64,000 nt of DNA from CAZICM01 sp964537685 (GTDB lineage Bacteria > Myxococcota_A > Polyangia > Polyangiales > Polyangiaceae). The position numbers and the translations under genes were made by a program. Under the pieces are notes generated by a model. That model was not told where the DNA came from. It did not search any database and worked only from the letters and a program-made list of their open reading frames with translations. Position 1 is the stretch's first letter. The number at the start of each line of letters is the position of its first letter. The stretch lies in NCBI GenBank assembly GCA_964537685.1, contig CAZICM010000020.1:88540-152539 (forward strand), given 5' to 3'. This document shows positions 36,836 through 45,128 of this stretch, piece after piece.

Positions 36836-37024
36836 ATGGTTTCAGCAACACAGCAGACTTCACGCATTCGCGCGCGCAAAGCGCGCCGCGCCGGTACTCG
36901 CCGCAAGCGCGAGGGTCGTGCTCATGGCACGCCGGCATTTCCGATTCATCCCGAGGGCTACAACGCAAATGCCCCCGACGCCCGCGGGAGCGCAAACGCA
37001 CAGGCAGCGGGCTCGAAGAGTTAA
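36836..37024 (+). CDS. small basic protein upstream of rpsT
   Basis: This 62-residue Arg/Lys-rich protein (QTSRIRARKARRAGTRRKRE, then 'RAHGTPAFPIHPEG') lies 18 bp upstream of rpsT behind a good promoter. The composition suggests an RNA- or ribosome-binding role. It has no Shine-Dalgarno, consistent with leaderless translation. I do not recognise a named family. The basic first half followed by an Ala/Gly-rich tail makes a random open frame less likely, but proof needs homologues. Confidence 0.62.
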   Translation: MVSATQQTSRIRARKARRAGTRRKREGRAHGTPAFPIHPEGYNANAPDARGSANAQAAGSKS

Positions 37025-37042
37025 GGCAGGAGAGCTTTTTTC

Positions 37043-37327
37043 ATGGCGAATCATGCATCGGCGGAAAAGCGCAATCGACAGCGCATCAAGAGGACAGCGC
37101 GCAATCGTGCGGCGAAATCATCGCTTCGCACAGCCTTGAAAAAGGCGCGCGGCGTGGTGAAGCAAGACCCGGCAGGAGCTATCGCTTCGGTACGCACGGC
37201 GAGCAGCGAATTGGACAAGGCCGCCACCCGCGGCGTTATCCCCGCGAAACGGGCGTCTCGTTTGAAGAGCCGTCTGGCGGCAGCCCTGTACAAGCAAGTA
37301 AAGGCCGCTTCATCCAATCCCCGTTAG
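37043..37327 (+). CDS. rpsT: 30S ribosomal protein S20
   Basis: This 94-residue protein binds 16S rRNA in the small subunit. 'MANHASAEKRNRQRIKRTARNRAAKSSLRTALKKAR' and 'KAATRGVIPAKRASRLKSRL' are clear S20 signatures. A GGAGAG ribosome site precedes the ATG. It is co-transcribed with the small basic protein and ends at the symmetric hairpin that starts at its stop codon. Confidence 0.96.
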   Translation: MANHASAEKRNRQRIKRTARNRAAKSSLRTALKKARGVVKQDPAGAIASVRTASSELDKAATRGVIPAKRASRLKSRLAAALYKQVKAASSNPR

Positions 37328-37361
37328 AACCTATCTCAACAGGCTTTTTGAGATAGGTTCT
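37326..37361. terminator. perfect 14-bp hairpin between rpsT and polA
   Basis: Arms 37326-37339 and 37348-37361 (AGAACCTATCTCAA with its complement) are perfectly paired around an eight-base loop. No T-tract follows, but the stem overlaps the rpsT stop codon and sits between convergent genes, so it probably ends transcription from one or both sides. Confidence 0.7.
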
Positions 37362-37389
37362 TCGCCTTCTTCAATGGCCGGCCCGCCTA

Positions 37390-40107
37390 TCAGTGAGCGT
37401 CGGCCCAGGTATGCCCGGTGCCGACTTCCACAAGCAGTGGAACATCCATCGGAAATACCTGCTCCATCGCTTGCTTCACCTTCGCGGCTGCTTCCTCTGC
37501 CGCTTCCTTCGGCACCTCAAACACAAGCTCGTCGTGAACCGTGAGCACCATACGCGCGCCCTTCACCACGGGCTGGCCGAGTTTTACCATCGCAAGCTTT
37601 AGCAAGTCCGCCGCCGTGCCTTGGATCGGCGTGTTCTGCGCGATTCGCTCGGCTTGAGCCTGGCGCTGGCGATCCGCGCTCCGCAAATCCGGAAGCAGCC
37701 TTCGCCGCCCGAGCAGTGTGTACACACATTCGGTGCGCCGCGCCTCGGCCATCGTCTTCTTCATAAACTCTGAAACCCCGTGATAGCGCGCGAAATACGC
37801 ATCAATAAACTTCGCCGCAGAGGCCCGCGTAATTCCCAGGCGCTTGGTCAATGCGCCCTCGCCCATGCCGTAGATCACACCGAAATTAATGGTCTTGCTC
37901 TGGCGCCTCATCTCTTCCGTGACGCCCTTGGCATCGACGCCGAAAATCTCCATCGCCGTGCGCACATGAATGTCCTGGCCCGTGCGGAATGCGTCGACAA
38001 GCACAGGATCTTTCGAGAGATGAGCGAGCACGCGAAGCTCGATCTGAGAGTAATCGGCGCTTAACAGAATACTGCCGGGCGGCGCGATAAAGGTTCGGCG
38101 GATCATCTTGCCGAGCGCCGTGCGGATAGGAATGTTTTGAAGATTCGGGTCCTGTGAAGAGATTCTTCCCGTCGCTGCCACGGCCTGGCTCCATCGCGTG
38201 TGAATGCGCCCTGTTTTTGGATGAATCAGCTTGGGAAGCGCATCGACATAAGTGCCCTTCAGTTTCGCGATTGCGCGGTGCTCGAGCACCAGGCCGGGCA
38301 GGGGATGATCGTCCACCAGGGCTTCCAAGGCGTCTGCATCGGTAGAACGCCCAGTTTTCGTGCGTTTTGTGACTTTGAGCTTGAGCTCGTCGAAGAGCAC
38401 CGTCTCCAATTGTTTTGGAGAAGCGAGATTGATCTCCTGTCCCAGCAGTGTGCGCGCCTTGTGCTCAATCGAGCTGAGTTCGGCGGCCATTTGAACACCC
38501 AGCGCGCCAAGCGCACTCGGATCGATAAGCACGCCTATGCGCTCCATGCGAGCCAGCAAGCTCGATAGAGGCAGTTCGACATCGTGCAGCAGTTTGTCGA
38601 GCTTTTCCGATGCGAGCCGGGGCTGATAGCGGCTCTCTAAGATGAGCGGTACCTCGGCGAAAGCGGCCGCGTAATTGGCCGCCCGCTCCACTTCCAGATC
38701 TTCAAGCCCATGCTGAGCTTGGCCTCGTTTCTTTGGCGCAAGCTTGTCGAGCCCCTCCATTTTGAGCGATGCATCGCGTTCTGCGATGTACCCAAGATCG
38801 TTCGATGATTCCGGATCGAGCAGATAACTCGCCAGCATCGTGTCGAAGGAAATTCCTTCGAGCGTGACATTGTGCTCGAGAAGCAGCACTTCGTTGAACT
38901 TGATGTCATGGCCGACTTTAGAGATGGCCTTGTCCTCAAACAAAGGCTTCATCAGCGCGAGAAAATCGCTGAGTTTAAGCTGCGCGGGCGCTCCCAAATA
39001 GCGGTGTCCGAAGGGCACATACACGGCCTGCCCAGGCTTACAGGCGAGCGCCGCACCCGTGATATGAGCCGTCATGGGTTCGCGCGAGCTCGCATGGAAC
39101 TCAAAGCACAGCTTTCCGGTGGCCTTGATTTCCGCCGCAAACTGCTCGAGATCTTCCTTTGAGCTAATCGCTCGGTAGCTGCCTTGAGCCACTTTCTCGC
39201 TGCCCGGAGAAGCGGCGCTTGTGGGCAGGGCCTTGAGCAATTGGCCAAATCCAAGCTGAGTGTAGAGCTCTCTGAGTTTGGCCGTATCCGGTGATCTGTT
39301 TTTAAGCGCATCGAAATCGAGATGAAGTGGCACATCGGCGCGCAGCGTGACCAGCTTCTGAGAAATGCGCGCATCTTGTTCGTGCTGCTGCAAAAGCTCG
39401 CGCACCCGCTGCCGCTTCACTTGCGCAAGCGATGTGTAGAGCGTGTCCAGCGTCCCAAATTGAGCCAAAAGCTCGGCCGCCGTCTTTGGGCCCACGCCCG
39501 GAACACCCGGCACGTTGTCCGATGTGTCGCCCACAAGCGAAAGCAAATCGCGCACTTGCGAAGGCGGCACGCCAAACTTCTCTTGAACCTCGGGAGGCCC
39601 GTACACCTTGTTGCGCATCGTGTCCCACAAGACCACCTGCGCGTCGTCCACAAGCTGCATGAGATCTTTGTCGCTGGATACAATGACAACCCGCAAACCC
39701 TTGTGTTTGGCCTGTTCCGTTAATGTCGCGATCACATCGTCGGCCTCCATGCCTTCCACCAAAAAGGTTGGAATGCGAAAGGCTTCGACCATTTCTTTGC
39801 AGCGGTTCATCTGCACAACCAAATCCTCGGGCGGAGGCGGCCTGTGCGCTTTGTAACGGGCATCGAGCTCATCGCGGAACGTCGGCCCGGCCGGATCCAT
39901 CGCAATCGCGAGATAAGCGGGCTTGCGCTGCGCAATAAGCTTCGAAAGCATCGCCACCGTTCCGTACGTCGCGTGCGTCGGCTCTCCGCTCGGGCTCGTC
40001 AGCGGCGTGACCGCGTGGTACGCGCGAAAGACGTACCCGGATAAATCGACCAAATACAGCGCGTCCGGCGCACCGGGATCGGGAAGCTCAGAGGGTTTGG
40101 TGGACAT
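37390..40107 (-). CDS. polA: DNA polymerase I, with degenerate 3'-5' exonuclease domain
   Basis: This 905-residue polymerase is used in repair and Okazaki fragment processing. Domains in order: 5' nuclease (1-300; 'LVEGMEADDVIATL', 'GDTSDNVPGVPGVGPKTA'), 3'-5' exonuclease-like (~325-520) and family A polymerase ('LLSADYSQIELRVLAHLS', 'RRQSKTINFGVIYGMG', 'LTVHDELVFEV'). In the exonuclease part, the E. coli DxE motif aligns with F-E336-F-H338, the D424 position is Asn (KVGHDIKFN) and D501 becomes Phe (YAAAFAE), so proofreading is probably lost, as in Taq. Confidence 0.95.
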   Translation of the reverse strand: MSTKPSELPDPGAPDALYLVDLSGYVFRAYHAVTPLTSPSGEPTHATYGTVAMLSKLIAQRKPAYLAIAMDPAGPTFRDELDARYKAHRPPPPEDLVVQMNRCKEMVEAFRIPTFLVEGMEADDVIATLTEQAKHKGLRVVIVSSDKDLMQLVDDAQVVLWDTMRNKVYGPPEVQEKFGVPPSQVRDLLSLVGDTSDNVPGVPGVGPKTAAELLAQFGTLDTLYTSLAQVKRQRVRELLQQHEQDARISQKLVTLRADVPLHLDFDALKNRSPDTAKLRELYTQLGFGQLLKALPTSAASPGSEKVAQGSYRAISSKEDLEQFAAEIKATGKLCFEFHASSREPMTAHITGAALACKPGQAVYVPFGHRYLGAPAQLKLSDFLALMKPLFEDKAISKVGHDIKFNEVLLLEHNVTLEGISFDTMLASYLLDPESSNDLGYIAERDASLKMEGLDKLAPKKRGQAQHGLEDLEVERAANYAAAFAEVPLILESRYQPRLASEKLDKLLHDVELPLSSLLARMERIGVLIDPSALGALGVQMAAELSSIEHKARTLLGQEINLASPKQLETVLFDELKLKVTKRTKTGRSTDADALEALVDDHPLPGLVLEHRAIAKLKGTYVDALPKLIHPKTGRIHTRWSQAVAATGRISSQDPNLQNIPIRTALGKMIRRTFIAPPGSILLSADYSQIELRVLAHLSKDPVLVDAFRTGQDIHVRTAMEIFGVDAKGVTEEMRRQSKTINFGVIYGMGEGALTKRLGITRASAAKFIDAYFARYHGVSEFMKKTMAEARRTECVYTLLGRRRLLPDLRSADRQRQAQAERIAQNTPIQGTAADLLKLAMVKLGQPVVKGARMVLTVHDELVFEVPKEAAEEAAAKVKQAMEQVFPMDVPLLVEVGTGHTWADAH

Positions 40108-40236
40108 GAGGCCCGCTTAACACGGCCGACGTCCGGCCTGCCGCTCAGATGCGCACCATTTTTAGAACGCTTTTAAAATAGGCATATTTGAGCCGATTTA
40201 ATCGCGCCGCCTTTCCCGTGTGCCGCTATTGCGCCG

Positions 40237-41568
40237 CTATTGGACGATGGTTGCGCGCACCAGCGAACGCTCCAGCACCGTTCCATCGCGCTCGACGGCC
40301 ACCGTCACACGCGAACCTTCGGCACCGCGCAAAAGCTGAACACAGTCGGACATCGTCTTGTTGGATACATCGGTTCCGTCGATGCGCAGGAGCCTGTCTC
40401 CCCTGGCCAATCCCGCCGTTTCCGCCGGTCCGCCCGGAACCACGCTCGCAACGAGAACGCCGCCGCTCGCCGACGCGGAAAGTACCGCGCCCACGCCGCC
40501 AAATTCGCTGTTGCCCGCGCTGCCGTCGCCCCGCGGGGAAAGCTGCACATCTTCCCGGATGGATGAGGCACCCCGCGTTGTGATGCCCGAGACGATCTTG
40601 CTCCGGAATCCGTCTTTTACGATGCGGATTGAAAATGGCCCGGGCGGCACACCCTCCAGCGTATAGGCGCCATTCGCATCGCTGACCGCCTCTTTGATGG
40701 CATTGGCGCCTGTGGTTGTGATCGCATCGAGAGCGACGCGCGCGCCTTCCACGGGCTTGCGCGATTCAGCATCGAGAACCGTTCCAGAAAGCGAGGCTCC
40801 TCGCGCCAGCGTGATGCGCACGTTGCTGGTTGTGCTGCCCGCTTCGACATCGATGCCATCGCTGCGGGTTGGGGGGCGACCTTCGCCGCTGACTGTGAGC
40901 ACATAGCGGCCCGGAGATAAGCGGCCCAGCGTGAATTGCCCGGATGGATCGGCCACTTGCTGAGAGCGGCCCATGCCAGGCGACGGCCCAGACTCGCCCT
41001 TTGGAGAAAATGATTCGATCGCCAGCAAGAAATTCTTTACGGGCGATCCGCTTTCATCGACGACCACGCCCGAGATAGCGCCGCCCCGGAGCAGCCTGAG
41101 CACATTGCCATCGCCTCCGCGAAGCATGGTGCGCTCCGAGGCATTGAAGCCTGGATGAATTGCGAAAGCGTTACAGTCCGCGGCCTCTGGCCCGAGCGTG
41201 AAAGAGCCGTCTTCCGATGTGGTGGTCGTGAGGTTTTTCTCATCGCAATTCACGACGGCGCGTGCGACGGGCCGCCCATCGGGATCGAGCACGGTGCCGG
41301 AAACGCTTGAAAACGAGGCAGATCCAGCCGCTTTGGCGTCTTTGGTGCCGGCGGTGCGGGCGGTTGTTGGCCGTGGTCTTGGAGATTCGGGTTCGGCGGG
41401 CTTGATGTCTTGAGCGGCCGGCGAGCTTCTGGATGAATCGGACTTAGGAACGGCAAAACCCTTGGGAACAGGCACAAACAGAAACGCGGCCAAAGGCGCG
41501 AGCAGCATTGCGGCGCAGAGCAGCGCAACGAATATCCACGATCGGCGGCCGCTCGGTTCGAAGGCCAT
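40237..41568 (-). CDS. membrane-anchored carboxypeptidase-regulatory-like/PDZ protein
   Basis: This 443-residue protein has an N-terminal membrane helix ('IFVALLCAAMLLAPLAAFLFV'), a Pro/Ser-rich linker and then at least three CarboxypepD_reg-like beta-sandwich repeats ('VSGTVLDPDGRPVARAVV', 'ISGVVVDESGSPVKN', 'LSGTVLDAESRKPVEGARV'). A PDZ domain ends it ('GVLVASVVPGGPAETAGLARGDRLLRIDGTDVSN'). No catalytic residues are seen; it is likely a periplasmic scaffold. It is the third gene after the subtilisin and small lipoprotein on the same strand, nine bases from the latter. Confidence 0.8.
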   Translation of the reverse strand: MAFEPSGRRSWIFVALLCAAMLLAPLAAFLFVPVPKGFAVPKSDSSRSSPAAQDIKPAEPESPRPRPTTARTAGTKDAKAAGSASFSSVSGTVLDPDGRPVARAVVNCDEKNLTTTTSEDGSFTLGPEAADCNAFAIHPGFNASERTMLRGGDGNVLRLLRGGAISGVVVDESGSPVKNFLLAIESFSPKGESGPSPGMGRSQQVADPSGQFTLGRLSPGRYVLTVSGEGRPPTRSDGIDVEAGSTTSNVRITLARGASLSGTVLDAESRKPVEGARVALDAITTTGANAIKEAVSDANGAYTLEGVPPGPFSIRIVKDGFRSKIVSGITTRGASSIREDVQLSPRGDGSAGNSEFGGVGAVLSASASGGVLVASVVPGGPAETAGLARGDRLLRIDGTDVSNKTMSDCVQLLRGAEGSRVTVAVERDGTVLERSLVRATIVQ

Positions 41569-41577
41569 GCAGCTCCA

Positions 41578-41823
41578 TCAAGGTTCGACGGATTCGGGAG
41601 CGGTCTTTTGTTTGGGAGCGCTTTCTTCGGCGCTGTCCTCAGGGGTCTCCGCGGCTTCGGGGATATCGGTATTGGTCGATTCGCCGGCAGGGCCGAGCGC
41701 GGCTCCCTTGGGTTCAACAGGCCAGGGGGTTTCGCTGGCTGAGCCTCCGCACGCAGCGAACGCGGACACGAACAAGACCGGCAGGGCAAAACGGCAAACG
41801 CGAAGGAGCATGGACAGATGCAT
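41578..41823 (-). CDS. small acidic lipoprotein
   Basis: This 81-residue protein has signal 'LLRVCRFALPVLFVSAFAAC' with a clear lipobox (AFAAC), then a low-complexity Glu/Pro/Ala/Ser tail without recognisable domain. It lies between the subtilisin (12 bp) and PDZ (9 bp) genes, suggesting a shared envelope role. The function is unknown. Confidence 0.7.
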   Translation of the reverse strand: MHLSMLLRVCRFALPVLFVSAFAACGGSASETPWPVEPKGAALGPAGESTNTDIPEAAETPEDSAEESAPKQKTAPESVEP

Positions 41824-41835
41824 TGGGGTTAGGGT

Positions 41836-43653
41836 TCAGCGGGTTTCGGCCAGATTGGTGCGCGCAATCCATAAACATGCAAGCGCATTGAGCGCGCACC
41901 AGACGATTAGCGCTGTTTTTCCAAAAGGTCCGACGGCTTCTCCAAGCACCGCAATCGAAGCCAGATAGGCCGCCATACCCGCCGAAAAGCCCGCAACAGC
42001 CGGCCGCGCTCCCCGCACCCCAAACAGAAGCGCCGTCAGCGCAAAGGGCAGAAGCGCATTCGCAAAGGGCAAAAAGCGATGCATCGATGCGCCGATAAAA
42101 AAGTCGAGATCGCCGACGGGCCGCGCCAAGAGATCCACCACCAAATTCACGCGCGGCAATATCCATGGAGCGAAGAAGAACAAGCCCGGCCCCGCGATTA
42201 AACCAGCCAAAAGAAAGCTCGGCCGAAACGGATGCGAGGCGTCTTTGTTCTTGGCCCTAGCGCCTCTCCACGCAACAAAGGCCACGAGCAAAAGCCCCAA
42301 AATCCTCACCAAAGCGTGGGTTTTCGTCACCTCCGATGCGGCCTTGCCCGCATCCAAAATACCCGCGCCAAACAGCTTCTTTCCCTGATCGGAATCATCG
42401 ACGACCCGCGCATTTTTCCGGAGCGCTTGTTCCACCGACGCAGGATCGCTCACACCCAGGCTCACCATCAGCGCGGCCGCTCCCGCCACATGAGGCGATG
42501 CCATCGATGTGCCGTTGTATGCGGGGAATCGCTCGCATTTATCGCGGCCCCGGTTGCAGATCGTCTGCTGCACAACCGAAACACCCGGCGCGGCAATATC
42601 GACGCCCTCGCCCCGCGACGAAAACCCCGCGAGCTTGTCTTTTGAATCGGTCGCGCTTACGCCGATAACCCCATCGGAAGCGCCGGGAAACTGCACCCGC
42701 CCTCCTGTATTGCCCGCCGCCGCAACCACCACAACGCCCTTGGAAATCGCGTGATCGATCGCCCGCTGCAACACAGCCGAATTGCGAGGCCCGCCCAGGC
42801 TTAGATTGATGACATGCGCGCCGTGATCCGCCGCCCAGCGAATGCCATCGGCCACATCGACCGTTGTGCCCCAGCCATTTTCATTCAGCACCTTGACGGG
42901 CATCAGCCGCGCATGAAACGCAACACCCGCCACGCCATAACCGTTGTTCGTCGATTGAGCGATGGTGCCCGCCACATGCGTTCCATGACCTTGATCGTCG
43001 TTGGCGTGCTCGTTGGAAGTCACGAAGTTCCAGCCGGGAACGCACTCCGTATTCGAGAAATCGGACCCTTTGGTGTACGGCCCGTGGTCTTCGCACGCGA
43101 TACCCGTATCGACCACGGCCACCGTTACGCCTCTTCCGCTCGCGAAATCCCAAGCCTTCGAGCTTCCAATGCGCTCCATGTGCCACTGCTCGGAAAGCTG
43201 AGGATCGTTGGGAATAAACGACGCCCGCACCCTCGCCAAAGGCTCCACCACTTCCACCCGCGGATCGCGCGAAAGCTTGGCAATGAGCTCTGAAACTTTA
43301 AGCGCCGCGCCCACCCCATCGCCCACCATCGCGATCTCAATGCGCGTTTGGGGCTCTAGATCCGAAGGCGTAAACGAAAGCCCGAATTCCGCGGCAAGCG
43401 AAGCGATTCCAGCCGAATCCAAATCGTCCTTCGCATCGACGACCAGCGCTCCCGGAATGTCGTAACCCGACTCCGGCGCATCCGTCTCCTCAAACCCCGG
43501 ACCGTCATTGGCGATCGCAACAGGCTCGCTTCGCGGAACATTCCTTCCATCGGGAAGATCGCCGGATTGCGCATGGGCATTGCCCGTGGCAAACGCGAAC
43601 ATCGCTAAAAAAGCAGCAGCCGAAAGCCCCGAAATCAGTCGTTGTTGATTCAT
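41836..43653 (-). CDS. subtilisin-like S8 serine protease with C-terminal membrane domain
   Basis: Start MNQQRLISG at 43653 is chosen because it begins a normal signal peptide (SAAAFLAMFAFATGNAHA). The frame is open to 43764. The prodomain (~60-150) is followed by the catalytic domain: Asp182 in VVDTG, His223 in GHGTHVAGT and Ser383 in GTSMASPHVAG. After the protease domain come several hydrophobic helices ('ALVRILGLLLVAFVAW', 'LLAGLIAGPGLFFFAPWIL', 'LLPFALTALLFGV', 'ALIVWCALNALACLWIA'), so the 605-residue enzyme is membrane-anchored with its active site outside the cytoplasm. The start is close to the divergent aminotransferase. Confidence 0.9.
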   Translation of the reverse strand: MNQQRLISGLSAAAFLAMFAFATGNAHAQSGDLPDGRNVPRSEPVAIANDGPGFEETDAPESGYDIPGALVVDAKDDLDSAGIASLAAEFGLSFTPSDLEPQTRIEIAMVGDGVGAALKVSELIAKLSRDPRVEVVEPLARVRASFIPNDPQLSEQWHMERIGSSKAWDFASGRGVTVAVVDTGIACEDHGPYTKGSDFSNTECVPGWNFVTSNEHANDDQGHGTHVAGTIAQSTNNGYGVAGVAFHARLMPVKVLNENGWGTTVDVADGIRWAADHGAHVINLSLGGPRNSAVLQRAIDHAISKGVVVVAAAGNTGGRVQFPGASDGVIGVSATDSKDKLAGFSSRGEGVDIAAPGVSVVQQTICNRGRDKCERFPAYNGTSMASPHVAGAAALMVSLGVSDPASVEQALRKNARVVDDSDQGKKLFGAGILDAGKAASEVTKTHALVRILGLLLVAFVAWRGARAKNKDASHPFRPSFLLAGLIAGPGLFFFAPWILPRVNLVVDLLARPVGDLDFFIGASMHRFLPFANALLPFALTALLFGVRGARPAVAGFSAGMAAYLASIAVLGEAVGPFGKTALIVWCALNALACLWIARTNLAETR

Positions 43654-43804
43654 GGCGGATAGAAGGGTGAGCCTAGCGCGACCCGCTGCCGTTGCCACGC
43701 TCTCGTCGCGTGTTTTCCATGCCTGTGCGCCTCTCTGGCAAAAGCTCGTGACACCCGCGGCCATCGATGGCCTTTTTGGGCCCGCTATGGTAGCGGCGCT
43801 TCCG

Positions 43805-45022
43805 ATGAGCTTTCTCGCACCGCACAGAAGTGATTGCCCAGGTGATGACCCTATTTTCTCGCTTCATCTAGAAGCATCGGGGCGAAAGGCGCGCGGTGAG
43901 GATGTCATCAATGCCACAGTCGGCGCGCTTCTCGACGATGAGGGCAAGCTGGCGGTGATGAGCGTGGTGCCCGAAGTGCTCGGCGCGCTAAAGCCCGAGA
44001 TCGGCGCCGCTTATCCTCCTATCGTCGGCTTTCGGGAATACCGGCAAGCCGTCATCGATTCGCTCTTGCCCAACCGCGATACAGCCGAAATGGCCATCGC
44101 CGTCGCCACGCCCGGAGGCTCGGGCGCCCTCCATCACGCCATCTCCAATTTTGTGGAACCCCATCAGGCTGTGCTCACCACATCGCAGTATTGGGGCCCC
44201 TACAAAACCTTATGCGACGCGCTCGCCCGCAAACTCCACACCTTTCGCATGTTCAACGAAGAGCGCCGCTTCGATACCGCCGACTTCGAACAAAAACTCG
44301 CGCATATCCTCGATGTTCAAGGCCGCGCGCTGGTGCTCCTCAACACGCCCTGCCACAACCCAACAGGCTATTCCCTCGACGAAGAAGAGCTCCTCGCCAC
44401 GGCCTCCATCCTTAAAAACCTCTCCCGGAAAGGCCCGATCAGCGTCGTGCTCGATGTGGCCTACGAACGCTATGGAACCCAGCCGCTCGATCAAACCCGC
44501 GATATCCTGCTGAATACGGCCGGCGATATTTTGCTTCTGTTCGCCTGGTCCGCCTCCAAATCGTTCACCCAATACGGCCTTCGGACCGGTGCTCTTGTCG
44601 CCGTACATCCCGAAGAAAAAATCCGCCGCTCGGTCGAAGCCGCCCTCGGCTTTACCTGCCGCGGCACATGGTCAACCTGCAATGCGGCTGGCATGGCCGC
44701 CATCACCCGCGTGCTAACCGACCCCGAACTCCGTATGCGCGCCGACCGCGAACGCGATGCTTTCAAATCGCTTCTCCTCGCGCGCGCCCAAACCTGGCAG
44801 CGCCTCAGCCAAGAACTGAGCCTCGACTGTCCCCGCTGGGAAGGCGGTTTCTTCTCCACCGTCATGCACGAGCAGCCATCCGCGCTCGCCGCAAAATTAA
44901 GGGAAGAAGGACTCTACGTCGTTCCCGTTCACGGGGGGCTTCGCATCGCCCTCTGCTCGGTTTCCGAACGCGCCCTCCCCAGGCTGGCCTCGGCCATCGC
45001 AAAACACCAAAGCGCGCGCTGA
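43805..45022 (+). CDS. PLP-dependent class I/II aminotransferase
   Basis: The start is put at the ATG at 43805 (MSFLAPHRSDC); the open frame begins at 43652, but that would overlap the divergent protease start. The 405-residue enzyme matches aspartate/aromatic aminotransferases: 'SLHLEASGRKARGEDVINATVGAL' near the start, 'NTPCHNPTGYSLDEEEL', 'VLDVAYERYG' and the PLP Lys in 'WSASKSFTQYGLRTGAL'. The C-terminal Arg lies in 'GLRIALCSV'. The substrate cannot be decided. No obvious partner genes are adjacent. Confidence 0.87.
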   Translation: MSFLAPHRSDCPGDDPIFSLHLEASGRKARGEDVINATVGALLDDEGKLAVMSVVPEVLGALKPEIGAAYPPIVGFREYRQAVIDSLLPNRDTAEMAIAVATPGGSGALHHAISNFVEPHQAVLTTSQYWGPYKTLCDALARKLHTFRMFNEERRFDTADFEQKLAHILDVQGRALVLLNTPCHNPTGYSLDEEELLATASILKNLSRKGPISVVLDVAYERYGTQPLDQTRDILLNTAGDILLLFAWSASKSFTQYGLRTGALVAVHPEEKIRRSVEAALGFTCRGTWSTCNAAGMAAITRVLTDPELRMRADRERDAFKSLLLARAQTWQRLSQELSLDCPRWEGGFFSTVMHEQPSALAAKLREEGLYVVPVHGGLRIALCSVSERALPRLASAIAKHQSAR

Positions 45023-45054
45023 ACCCCGCGCCACCCGCATCTTTCATTCCTTTT

Positions 45055-45096
45055 TGCCGCTCCGCTCTGGTATTCGTAAAAGCCAAAGGAGCGGCA
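45055..45096. other. hairpin downstream of the aminotransferase gene
   Basis: Perfect 9-bp arms (TGCCGCTCC at 45055-45063 and its complement at 45088-45096) enclose a 24-base loop. No T-tract follows on the plus strand, so the termination role is uncertain; it may instead be part of the Kelch gene leader. Confidence 0.4.
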
Positions 45097-45128
45097 CATG
45101 ATTCATCGAGCGTGCCGCAAAATGAGCC

